A program made the position numbers and the translations under genes. From Candidatus Woesearchaeota archaeon (lineage in GTDB: Archaea > Nanobdellota > Nanobdellia > Woesearchaeales > GW2011-AR4): a stretch of 5,834 nt of DNA. The DNA lies in NCBI GenBank assembly GCA_030751755.1, contig JASMFO010000069.1:1-5834 (forward strand), read 5' to 3'. The notes below the pieces were generated by a model. That model saw nothing but the letters and a program-made list of their open reading frames with translations, was not told where the DNA came from and did not search any database. This document shows, one piece after another, positions 1-5,404 of the stretch. The first letter of the stretch is position 1. Every line of letters begins with the position of its first letter.

Positions 1-288
1 GGAAATTTGTTTATCAACAAAACAATAAATTTTTTATATGGGATAAAAATCAAAGATAGTCAGTGCGGCTATCGTGCTTTTACTGCAAAAGCTTATAAAA
101 AATTAAGATGGAAAGCATCTGATTATAGCATGGAAAGTGAGATGATAGCAAAGATAGGGAAATACAAGTTATCATACAAAGAAATTCCTATAGAGACAAT
201 TTACTCGGATAAGTATAAAGGCACGACTATACTTGATGGAATAAAAATCATCTTTAATTTATTGCTTTGGAAATTCAATAATATTTAG
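1..288 (+). CDS. Family 2 glycosyltransferase (DPM1-like), C-terminal part only
   Basis: This is the last 95 codons of a gene that begins before the window; the frame is open from base 1 and stops with TAG at 286-288. A TTG at 7 is in frame but is very unlikely to be the start, because the conserved catalytic half of the family lies upstream. The visible part has the DSQCGYRAF segment (bases about 55-81), which matches the D-S/T-x-x-G-F/Y-R-A region near the end of polyprenyl-phosphate glycosyltransferases of the GT2/DPM1 type, then an alternating K-E-I-P-I-E strand and a closing hydrophobic stretch (IIFNLLLW) that may touch the membrane. Such enzymes usually move a sugar from a nucleotide donor to a polyprenyl phosphate on the cytoplasmic face. 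The DUF2304 gene follows after 6 bases, a pairing often seen in surface-glycan loci. The sugar used cannot be told from this fragment. Confidence 0.85.
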   Translation, partial: GNLFINKTINFLYGIKIKDSQCGYRAFTAKAYKKLRWKASDYSMESEMIAKIGKYKLSYKEIPIETIYSDKYKGTTILDGIKIIFNLLLWKFNNI

Positions 289-294
289 GTAAAA

Positions 295-627
295 ATGGTA
301 AATATACTCGGCATTCAAATTTTGGGCGTTTTATTTGGATTTTTTATGATGTATTATACATTCCTGCAGTATAAAAAAAAGGAGTTTACAATAAAAGAGT
401 ACAGCTTCTGGTTCGCATTCTGGAGTTTATTTGTAATCATTACTCTATTTCCGCAAATTCTGGATCCGTTGCTTGATACATTGAACATTGGAAGGGCATT
501 GGACTTTTTTATAATTACAGGATTTCTTTTCCTGATATTTGTTGTTTTCTACACTTACACCATTGCAAGAAAAAACCAAATAAAACTTGAGGAAGTAGTC
601 AGGAATATAGCAATAAAAAGAAAATAA
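295..627 (+). CDS. DUF2304 family small membrane protein
   Basis: A 110-residue protein with three predicted membrane helices, at about residues 4-24, 38-56 and 70-91, and a short basic C-terminal tail. The layout, with a charged KKKEFTIKEY loop after helix 1, an F-P-Q-I-L motif at the end of helix 2 and an N-I-G-R-A-L-D turn before helix 3, is that of the DUF2304 family, whose biochemical role I do not know. Members are commonly found next to DPM1-like glycosyltransferases, so a role as a membrane partner of the preceding enzyme is reasonable but inferred. The ATG at 295 is 6 bases after the upstream stop. An AGGT at 287-290, overlapping that stop, is a weak ribosome-binding candidate. The gene is complete and is followed directly by the next start codon. 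Confidence 0.85.
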   Translation: MVNILGIQILGVLFGFFMMYYTFLQYKKKEFTIKEYSFWFAFWSLFVIITLFPQILDPLLDTLNIGRALDFFIITGFLFLIFVVFYTYTIARKNQIKLEEVVRNIAIKRK

Positions 628-1770
628 ATGGCACCTGTTAATTTCATAAAATTTCTGGATAAATATGTTTGCTACTTGTCTTGTCTATTCTTGTCTATAT
701 TCAATATATTCGGAAACAAAAAAATAGATGTTCCTAAAAATATTCTTGTCATACAATTATGGGGCCTTGGAGAGACCATTTTGACATTACCTGCAATAGA
801 AGCGCTAAGGCAGAAATACAAAAAAAGCAATATATACATTTTAGTCACAAACAGGAACGAAGGGGTTTATTTTAATAATAAAAATATTAATAATGTAAAA
901 GTCTTGAAATTAAATCCAATTTCCATTAAACTTTTCATGTCTCTTAATTTCAAAAAATATGACTTAGTAATAGATATGGAAGAATATCTTAATATTTCCT
1001 CTATCATTGCATTTTTTGTAGGAAAGCGAAGGATTGGATTTTCCCATGGAATAAGATCTACACTATATACTGAAACGGTGGATTACAATGACAAACAGCA
1101 TGTTGTTTACACATTTTTGGATTTATTAAAGCCATTAGGAATTAAGAAAACAGTTGAAAAATTGTCAAAACTAAATTATTCTAACAAGGATAAAAACAAT
1201 GTTGAAAAATTATTGAAAAAATACAATATTGGGAAAAAGGATTTTCTTGTTGGTTTTGGAGTTGGTGCAGCTGAATCATCAAAATCCCGAATGTGGCCAA
1301 AAGATAGGTTTGCTCAATTAGCTAATCAATTGATAAAAAAGTACAATGCAAAAATATTTTTAATTGGCAATAATGAAGAAAAAGATTTAATTAATAAATT
1401 ACAAAAAGCAATTGAAAAAAATAATAAATCTTTTAATGTTGCCGGATTAATTAATGTAAAAGAAATGTTTTATTTTGTAAGTCTTTGTAAATTATTTATT
1501 GGAAATGACTCGGGGCCAATGCATGTAGCTGCCGCACAAGGCGTAAAAACAATAGGTTTGTTTGGATGTAATCTCCCTGTAAGATTTGCGCCATTTGGAA
1601 AAAACAATTATTCAATCTACAAAAAAAACAATCAAAATGCGTGCATCAATGTCCATAAAGCAGAAGTTGGTGAATGTAAGTTTGGAATTGAAAACGCATG
1701 TGTAAAAAAGATACAAGTTTCTGATGTTGTTTCTATAGTGGATAAGGTTATGAAGAGGAGAAAAAAATAA
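628..1770 (+). CDS. Family 9 glycosyltransferase (heptosyltransferase-like)
   Basis: A 380-residue protein of the GT9 (ADP-heptose:LPS heptosyltransferase) family, with two Rossmann-like halves. The first half opens with a hydrophobic, Cys-containing segment (residues about 13-29) that may bind the membrane. It is followed by the family's N-terminal glycine turn, here QLWGLGETILTLPAIEALR (43-61). The second half has a GVGA-type strand (about 211-214) and the diagnostic NDSGPMH motif (293-299), followed by AAAQG and a hydrophobic strand; the C-terminal region has spaced cysteines typical of the family. Known members transfer heptose or related sugars from nucleotide donors onto surface glycans. 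The position that is Asp in WaaC (Asp13, proposed catalytic base) is Glu49 here. ATG 628 follows the previous stop with no gap and has no Shine-Dalgarno site, so translation is probably coupled. The ADP-heptose operon close by makes heptose a good donor candidate, but the donor is inferred. Confidence 0.9.
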   Translation: MAPVNFIKFLDKYVCYLSCLFLSIFNIFGNKKIDVPKNILVIQLWGLGETILTLPAIEALRQKYKKSNIYILVTNRNEGVYFNNKNINNVKVLKLNPISIKLFMSLNFKKYDLVIDMEEYLNISSIIAFFVGKRRIGFSHGIRSTLYTETVDYNDKQHVVYTFLDLLKPLGIKKTVEKLSKLNYSNKDKNNVEKLLKKYNIGKKDFLVGFGVGAAESSKSRMWPKDRFAQLANQLIKKYNAKIFLIGNNEEKDLINKLQKAIEKNNKSFNVAGLINVKEMFYFVSLCKLFIGNDSGPMHVAAAQGVKTIGLFGCNLPVRFAPFGKNNYSIYKKNNQNACINVHKAEVGECKFGIENACVKKIQVSDVVSIVDKVMKRRKK

Positions 1771-2520
1771 TTATTCTAAATGCTCATATTCCCCATATGT
1801 AAAAAACCCAATAAGCTGTTTTAATCTTGCTAACTTAGGAAATAAATCTTTCTCTAAGCTGTTAACATTCTCAAACAATTCAAAAATCTCTGGCTTGAAG
1901 ATATAAATTCCAGCATTGACTATATTCGTTGAATTCTGTTTAGGTTTCTCTTGGAAATCTACAATAAAATCACCATCTAAGATAGCAGTTCCGTAACCGA
2001 TAGTTTTTTCTCTTGTCATCAACCCCATTGTAGCCATTTTATCAAGCTCAAGATGCTTCTTTATCATTTTTAATAAGTCAAAACTATTGTAAGTATCCCC
2101 AGACATTACTATAAAACTATTTTTTACTTTACCTTTTACAACTTGTAATGCTTCTGCATTTCCCCTTGCATTAGTTTCAATTATTTCAACATTAATATTT
2201 GACTCTGAAATTTCATTTAGTAATAAATTAATATTTTTAGTATGCTGAGTAATAATATAAAGATTATTTATACCATGCTGTGCAAAAAATTCTAATTGAT
2301 TTTTTATTAATGTTTTTCCTTTTAATTTCTTTAACAAATTTTTTTGATGCTCTCCTTTTATCAATAAAACTGCAGTATTTATTGACTGTTCCTGCAAACC
2401 TTTTTTTAGAAAAAATTCCATTGCCTGGCTTCTTGACCTTATTACAGAGCCATCCACCTTGCTGTCCACTAAATCCAGCAAAGATTTGTCCAGACTTATA
2501 GCAATTTTGGGCTTTGCCAT
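1771..2520 (-). CDS. RHH DNA-binding domain fused to a degenerate sugar-nucleotidyltransferase-like domain; probable regulator
   Basis: A 249-residue two-domain protein. Residues 3-42 look like a ribbon-helix-helix (CopG/MetJ-type) domain: a basic strand KPKIAISLD, helix LLDLVDSKV, then RSRSQAMEFFLKKGL. Residues 49-249 resemble the NTP_transferase (RmlA/HddC/GlmU N-terminal) fold, with an AVLLI strand (50-54), SGD (140-142), YG (176-177), FQEKP (189-193) and NAGIYIF (202-208). The catalytic part looks damaged. The usual G-G-x-G-T-R loop after the first strand is replaced by a shorter KGEHQKN. The chain ends at YGEYEHLE, where active enzymes have a W-x-D-I-G segment carrying a metal-binding Asp. 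A sensor role is therefore more likely than catalysis (inference). ATG at 2520 has a short leader and no Shine-Dalgarno site. The gene lies divergent from the ADP-heptose operon across a palindrome-rich gap. Its stop abuts that of the GT9 gene. Confidence 0.85.
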   Translation of the reverse strand: MAKPKIAISLDKSLLDLVDSKVDGSVIRSRSQAMEFFLKKGLQEQSINTAVLLIKGEHQKNLLKKLKGKTLIKNQLEFFAQHGINNLYIITQHTKNINLLLNEISESNINVEIIETNARGNAEALQVVKGKVKNSFIVMSGDTYNSFDLLKMIKKHLELDKMATMGLMTREKTIGYGTAILDGDFIVDFQEKPKQNSTNIVNAGIYIFKPEIFELFENVNSLEKDLFPKLARLKQLIGFFTYGEYEHLE

Positions 2521-2533
2521 GGTGTGAAATAGT

Positions 2534-2549
2534 AGTATAAATTCATACT
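2534..2549. promoter_or_regulatory. Operator-like palindrome in the RHH gene promoter
   Basis: AGTATAAA (2534-2541) and TTCATACT (2542-2549) form an inverted repeat with one mismatch in eight pairs and no spacer. A further TTTATACT at 2551-2558 is the exact reverse complement of the left arm and overlaps the minus-strand TATA box. The site sits between the TATA box and the start codon of the RHH gene, where a bound protein would block RNA polymerase, so autorepression by the RHH protein is likely (inference). The right arm is identical to the right arm of the palindrome at 2617-2635. Confidence 0.5.
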
Positions 2550-2556
2550 TTTTATA
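2549..2556 (-). promoter_or_regulatory. Archaeal-type promoter (BRE/TATA) of the RHH-nucleotidyltransferase gene
   Basis: Read on the minus strand, GAAAAG then TATAAAAA resembles a BRE followed by an archaeal TATA box. Its centre is about 32 bases ahead of the ATG at 2520, which predicts transcription starting near 2524-2528 and a leader of only a few bases. This fits the lack of a Shine-Dalgarno site. The assignment rests on spacing and consensus only, and the region is A+T-rich, so a chance match is possible. Confidence 0.5.
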
Positions 2557-2567
2557 CTTTTCTATTT

Positions 2568-2579
2568 TAGTATATACTA
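2568..2579. promoter_or_regulatory. Central palindrome TAGTATATACTA
   Basis: A perfect 12-base palindrome in the middle of the divergent promoter gap. It contains the same AGTAT/ATACT core as the two flanking palindromes. Its centre (2573.5) is 32 bases from the centre of the left site and 52.5 bases from that of the right site, which is close to three and five DNA turns, so all three would face the same side of the helix. It could be a third, weaker operator. A+T-rich palindromes of this length also arise by chance, so confidence is low. Confidence 0.35.
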
Positions 2580-2597
2580 TAGCATATATTTATTAAC

Positions 2598-2611
2598 GAA
2601 AGGTTTATATA
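2598..2611 (+). promoter_or_regulatory. Archaeal-type promoter (BRE/TATA) of the heptose operon
   Basis: GAAAGG (2598-2603) followed by TTTATATA (2604-2611) is a good match to an archaeal BRE plus TATA box. The box centre lies about 28 bases before the ATG at 2636, which predicts transcription starting within a few bases of, or at, that codon. This would be a leaderless mRNA, in keeping with the absence of a Shine-Dalgarno site there. It is the only promoter seen for the right-hand operon; the downstream genes overlap or nearly touch. Confidence 0.65.
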
Positions 2612-2616
2612 TTATG

Positions 2617-2635
2617 AGTATGAACTATTCATACT
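2617..2635. promoter_or_regulatory. Operator-like palindrome between TATA box and start of the heptose operon
   Basis: AGTATGAA (2617-2624), spacer CTA, TTCATACT (2628-2635): a perfect 8+8 inverted repeat that ends directly at the ATG at 2636. It fills the space between the TATA box and the predicted transcription start, a classic place for an archaeal repressor to act. Its TTCATACT arm recurs exactly at 2542-2549 in the divergent promoter. The neighbouring RHH protein is the obvious candidate ligand (inference). Confidence 0.6.
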
Positions 2636-2998
2636 ATGATAACAAATTATAAAGAAGTAAAGAAAGAATGGGGAAAAGAGATCTGGATTACTAATAGGGA
2701 TTATTGTGGAAAAAGGTTGATTCTAAACAAAGGCTTCAGATGCTCAATGCATTTCCATAAAAACAAAGATGAAACCTTCTACATATTGGCAGGCAAGGTT
2801 TTGATGGAAATAGGAGATAAAAAGTATATAATGCTTACAGGACACTCAATTCTAATTGAACCAGACACAAAACACCGCTTTACTGGTTTGGAAAACAGCG
2901 AAATAATGGAATTCTCAACACATCATGAAGATTCTGATTCTTACAGAGATGAGATATCGGGAAAGGTTGACTTGAATAAGCTGGAGCTGCCAGAATGA
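2636..2998 (+). CDS. Small single-domain cupin, first gene of the heptose operon
   Basis: A 120-residue cupin with both family motifs. Motif 1 is G33 followed by H39-F-H41, then E46 and G53. Motif 2 runs from G69 to P76 and H80. The likely metal ligands are H39, H41, E46 and H80, so the metal site looks intact. The W-G-K-E-I-W and Y-C-G-K start resembles the cupin half of mannose-6-phosphate isomerase/guanylyltransferase proteins and other small sugar-phosphate cupins. This suggests it isomerises, epimerises or binds a sugar phosphate, but the reaction cannot be named. It is the only operon member without a textbook place in ADP-heptose synthesis. The ATG at 2636 directly follows the operator palindrome, with no Shine-Dalgarno site. 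Its end overlaps the next gene by 4 bases (ATGA), so the two are translationally coupled. Confidence 0.85.
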   Translation: MITNYKEVKKEWGKEIWITNRDYCGKRLILNKGFRCSMHFHKNKDETFYILAGKVLMEIGDKKYIMLTGHSILIEPDTKHRFTGLENSEIMEFSTHHEDSDSYRDEISGKVDLNKLELPE

Positions 2999-3906
2999 AA
3001 TGCTTAGTTACAGGTGGTGCTGGATTTATAGGCTCTAATCTTGCCTTAGAGCTGGAAAAGCAGGGTCATGAAGTTGTAGTAGTAGACACCATGCTTTCTG
3101 GAAATAAAAATAATTTAGATAATTTTAAAGGAAAAATAATTGAAAAAGATGTTTCTGAACCTCTTGAGCTGAATGAGAAATTTGATGTTATATTCCATGA
3201 AGCTGCAATAACAGACCCAAGGCATCCAAATGATGAAGAGACTTATAACAAAAACATCCAAGGCTTCAAAAATATAATAAATCTGGCACAAAAAAACAAT
3301 GTCAAGTTAATCTATGCCTCTACTGCTGGATTGTATGGAAATGGCCCAGTTCCAATGAAAGAGGGCCAGGAAAAAGAAACTCTAAGTGCATATGGAAAAT
3401 CAAAATTAGAAATGGATAATATTGCCTCTAAATTATTTGATAAGATGTATATTGTAGGTTTGAGGTATTTCAATGTATTTGGTCCAAGAGAAGCATACAA
3501 AAATCGTGCAGCATCTATGGCTTATCATTTAGGCAAGCAGATAAAATTTAACAGGAAACCAAGAATCTTTAAATTTGGAGAGCAAATAAGAGACCATATC
3601 TATGTCAAAGATGCTGTTGATGCTACAATCAAAGCAGTAGATGCAAAAAAAAGCTGCATAGTTAACGTAGGAACCGGCATAGGAACCACTTTTAATGAAC
3701 TAGTAAATGTTCTTAATGAAGTTTTAGAAAAAGACCTTAAAACAGAATATTTTGATATGTCTTATGATCCAAAAACTTACCAAAGCAATACACAAGCAGA
3801 CACAACAAAAGCTGAGAATCTTATTGGCTTTAAAGCAAAATGGTCATTAAAAGAGGGTATAAAAGATTATTTCAATTTTTTAGATAAATATGGGTGGGAA
3901 CAATGA
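2995..3906 (+). CDS. hldD: NAD(P)-dependent epimerase, HldD-like (ADP-glycero-manno-heptose 6-epimerase)
   Basis: A 303-residue extended SDR enzyme, close in length to bacterial HldD. It has the G7-G-A-G-F-I-G13 dinucleotide loop with D31 after the second strand, the S109-T-A segment, and the catalytic Y133-G-K-S-K137 pair. HldD-specific features follow: RYFNVFGPRE (157-166), then Y-K169 and A-A-S-M-A-Y-H, corresponding to the R-E-x-x-K...A-S-x-A-x-H stretch of E. coli HldD with its second catalytic base Lys178, and a Q-x-x-T-Q-A-D-T segment near the C terminus. HldD converts ADP-D-glycero- to ADP-L-glycero-D-manno-heptose. The position in a kinase/GmhB/RfaE2 operon supports this role, though the region around residues 72-85 departs from E. 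coli HldD and a related epimerase cannot be ruled out. ATG 2995 overlaps the cupin stop (ATGA) and has GGAG at 2983-2986, 8 bases upstream. Confidence 0.85.
   Translation: MKCLVTGGAGFIGSNLALELEKQGHEVVVVDTMLSGNKNNLDNFKGKIIEKDVSEPLELNEKFDVIFHEAAITDPRHPNDEETYNKNIQGFKNIINLAQKNNVKLIYASTAGLYGNGPVPMKEGQEKETLSAYGKSKLEMDNIASKLFDKMYIVGLRYFNVFGPREAYKNRAASMAYHLGKQIKFNRKPRIFKFGEQIRDHIYVKDAVDATIKAVDAKKSCIVNVGTGIGTTFNELVNVLNEVLEKDLKTEYFDMSYDPKTYQSNTQADTTKAENLIGFKAKWSLKEGIKDYFNFLDKYGWEQ
3893..3897 (+). promoter_or_regulatory. Ribosome-binding site supporting the ATG start at 3903
   Basis: GGTGG lies 5 bases ahead of ATG 3903. GGTG is complementary to the usual archaeal 16S 3' end (CACCUCC). The possible GTG start at 3894 lies inside this motif and would have no site of its own, so the ATG is the better choice. 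Confidence 0.45.
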
Positions 3907-4880
3907 ATAATTTACTAAAAGTTATTGAACAATTCAAGAATAAAAAAATATTGATTTTAGGAGATGTAATGCTGGACAAATACATCTGGGGAGATGTTTC
4001 AAGAATAAGCCCGGAGGCTCCTGTACAGATTGTTAATGTTACCAGGGAAAGCTATGTTCCAGGCGGAGCAGCAAACGTTGCTAATAATATAGCGGCTTTA
4101 AGTGCAAAATCATTCATAGTCGGTGTTGTTGGTAATGATAACACCAAAAAAGAGCTAATTAAAGAACTTGAAAAAAGAAATGTGGATGTAAATGGTTTAA
4201 TCATTGATGAAAACAAAAGGACCATAAGAAAAGTAAGAGTATTTGGAAGGAACCAACAGTTATTGAGATTTGATTATGAAAAGAAAGGTTATGTAGATGC
4301 TAACACAGAAAACAGCATTTTTGATTTTGTCTCAAAAAAATTGGATGAAATTGATGCTATTATTATTTCTGATTATGCAAAAGGTACAATAACAAAAAAC
4401 CTGATGGAAAAATTAATTGCGCTTTGCAAAGAAAAAAATAAAATCGTTGTAATTGACCCTAAACCAAAGCACAAAGGGTTCTACAAAAATGCCACTTTGA
4501 TAACTCCAAATCATAAGGAAGCTCATGAGATGACAGGTCTTGCTGAAGAATATCTTTCCGATGTTGATATAGAGAAAATGGGCAAAAAATTACTGGGGGA
4601 ATTGAACAGCACTATCCTTATAACCAAAGGGGAAAAAGGCATGTCATTGTTTGAGAAAGATGAAAAAGTAACAATCATACCAACATTCGCAAAAGAAGTC
4701 TATGATATTGTTGGTGCTGGTGATACTTCTGCAGCTACCTTAACGTTAGCTTTGGCATCAGGAGCATCATTTGGGGAAGCTGCTGTTATTGCAAATCATG
4801 CTGCAGGTATTACGGTAGGAAAAATAGGAACATCGACTGTAAGCATAGAAGAATTGAGGAAAAGTATTGAAAATGCATAA
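3903..4880 (+). CDS. hldA: D-glycero-beta-D-manno-heptose-7-phosphate kinase (HldE N-terminal domain type, stand-alone)
   Basis: A 325-residue PfkB/ribokinase-family protein that tracks the kinase half of E. coli HldE (RfaE domain I) throughout. It has the G20-D-V-M-L-D25 and R34-I-S-P-E-A-P40 start, P53-G-G-A-A-N-V-A60, the R116-N-Q-Q-L-L-R122 segment, S-D-Y-A-K-G, the I-D-P-K strand, T-P-N, the G271-A-G-D274 anion hole with catalytic Asp274, and a closing G309-T-S-T-V-S314. It should phosphorylate heptose-7-phosphate to heptose-1,7-bisphosphate with ATP in the cytoplasm. The chain ends after the kinase domain; the nucleotidyltransferase half is a separate gene starting at 5405, so the bifunctional HldE is split as in HldA/HldC systems. 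I chose ATG 3903 because it gives a 4-base ATGA overlap with the upstream stop and a GGTG site 6 bases ahead. A GTG at 3894 would add three residues. Confidence in the family is very high. Confidence 0.93.
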   Translation: MNNLLKVIEQFKNKKILILGDVMLDKYIWGDVSRISPEAPVQIVNVTRESYVPGGAANVANNIAALSAKSFIVGVVGNDNTKKELIKELEKRNVDVNGLIIDENKRTIRKVRVFGRNQQLLRFDYEKKGYVDANTENSIFDFVSKKLDEIDAIIISDYAKGTITKNLMEKLIALCKEKNKIVVIDPKPKHKGFYKNATLITPNHKEAHEMTGLAEEYLSDVDIEKMGKKLLGELNSTILITKGEKGMSLFEKDEKVTIIPTFAKEVYDIVGAGDTSAATLTLALASGASFGEAAVIANHAAGITVGKIGTSTVSIEELRKSIENA

Positions 4881-5403
4881 AGCTGTTATTTTAGACAGAG
4901 ATGGAACTTTAAATGAAGACAAGGACTATGTCTACAAAACGGAAGACTTTAAACTGCTTCCTGGAGTAATAGAAGGATTAAAGTTATTGTCAAAAGATTT
5001 TATTTTTGTCATTATAACAAATCAGTCTGGCATTGGTCGTGGGGTATATACAGAAGAAGACATGCATAAATTCAATGAAAAACTAATCGATGAACTGAAA
5101 AAAGAAAACATAGAGATTAAAAAAATATATTTTTGTTCGCACATTCCAGAAGATAACTGTGACTGCAGAAAGCCGGAAACAAAAAATATACAGCAAGCAA
5201 GACGGGACTTTGATATTGACATAGAAAAATCCTGGATTATTGGTGACCATCCAAGTGATATTGAACTTGGCAAAAGAATGGGAACAAGAGCAGTGTATTT
5301 GCTTACCGGCCATGGAAAAAAGCATTCAGAGGACTTGGCAAAGCCGGATTTCATTGCAGAAAATTTTATGGAAGCAGCAAAATTCATAATAAAGAATGAT
5401 TAA
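4873..5403 (+). CDS. gmhB: D-glycero-D-manno-heptose-1,7-bisphosphate 7-phosphatase (GmhB-like HAD)
   Basis: A 176-residue HAD-superfamily phosphatase with all the GmhB hallmarks: D8-R-D10-G-T-L-N14 (nucleophile Asp8, acid/base Asp10), T49-N-Q-S-G-I-G-R-G57, a zinc loop C88-S-H90...C96-D-C98, R99-K100-P101 and G124-D125...D129 for magnesium. The zinc loop is short, with five residues between the His and the CxC pair, compared with the longer loop of E. coli GmhB. It should remove the 7-phosphate of heptose-1,7-bisphosphate made by the upstream kinase, giving the 1-phosphate used by the next gene product. Histidinol-phosphate phosphatases share these motifs, but the context strongly favours GmhB. 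The start is uncertain: ATG 4873 overlaps the kinase gene by 8 bases. TTG 4867, two codons earlier, is better spaced from a GAGG at 4856-4859. Confidence 0.92.
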   Translation: MHKAVILDRDGTLNEDKDYVYKTEDFKLLPGVIEGLKLLSKDFIFVIITNQSGIGRGVYTEEDMHKFNEKLIDELKKENIEIKKIYFCSHIPEDNCDCRKPETKNIQQARRDFDIDIEKSWIIGDHPSDIELGKRMGTRAVYLLTGHGKKHSEDLAKPDFIAENFMEAAKFIIKND

Positions 5404-5404
5404 A

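Noticed and set aside
680..699. Near-perfect 10-base tandem repeat (CTTGTCTATT then CTTGTCTATA) inside the GT9 gene.
   Set aside because: It lies in a region coding for a hydrophobic Ser/Leu/Phe/Ile-rich segment where such repetition is expected. A 10-base duplication would shift the frame, yet the frame is intact.
2280..2501. Open frame on the + strand opposite the RHH-nucleotidyltransferase gene.
   Set aside because: It is the complement of the well-supported minus-strand gene, and its hydrophobic product is an artefact of that overlap. No start signals or family features were seen.
1771..2520. Calling the RHH fusion an active sugar-1-phosphate guanylyl- or adenylyltransferase (HddC/RmlA type).
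   Set aside because: The G-G-x-G-T-R catalytic loop and the C-terminal metal-binding Asp segment are not found, and an RfaE2-type adenylyltransferase for the pathway is already encoded at 5405.
2568..2582. TATACT-like hexamers that could be read as bacterial -10 boxes.
   Set aside because: No convincing -35 partner at proper spacing to either gene start, and the BRE/TATA boxes with near-leaderless starts explain both promoters better. Kept as a caveat on host assignment.
3312..3500. Minus-strand open frame opposite the epimerase gene.
   Set aside because: Short, no family features, and fully inside the strongly supported HldD-like gene.
5022..5387. Two long minus-strand open frames (5022-5387 and 5083-5325) opposite the phosphatase gene.
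   Set aside because: Both lie opposite a gene with full GmhB motifs. Their products are Ser/Phe/Cys-rich with no recognisable domain.
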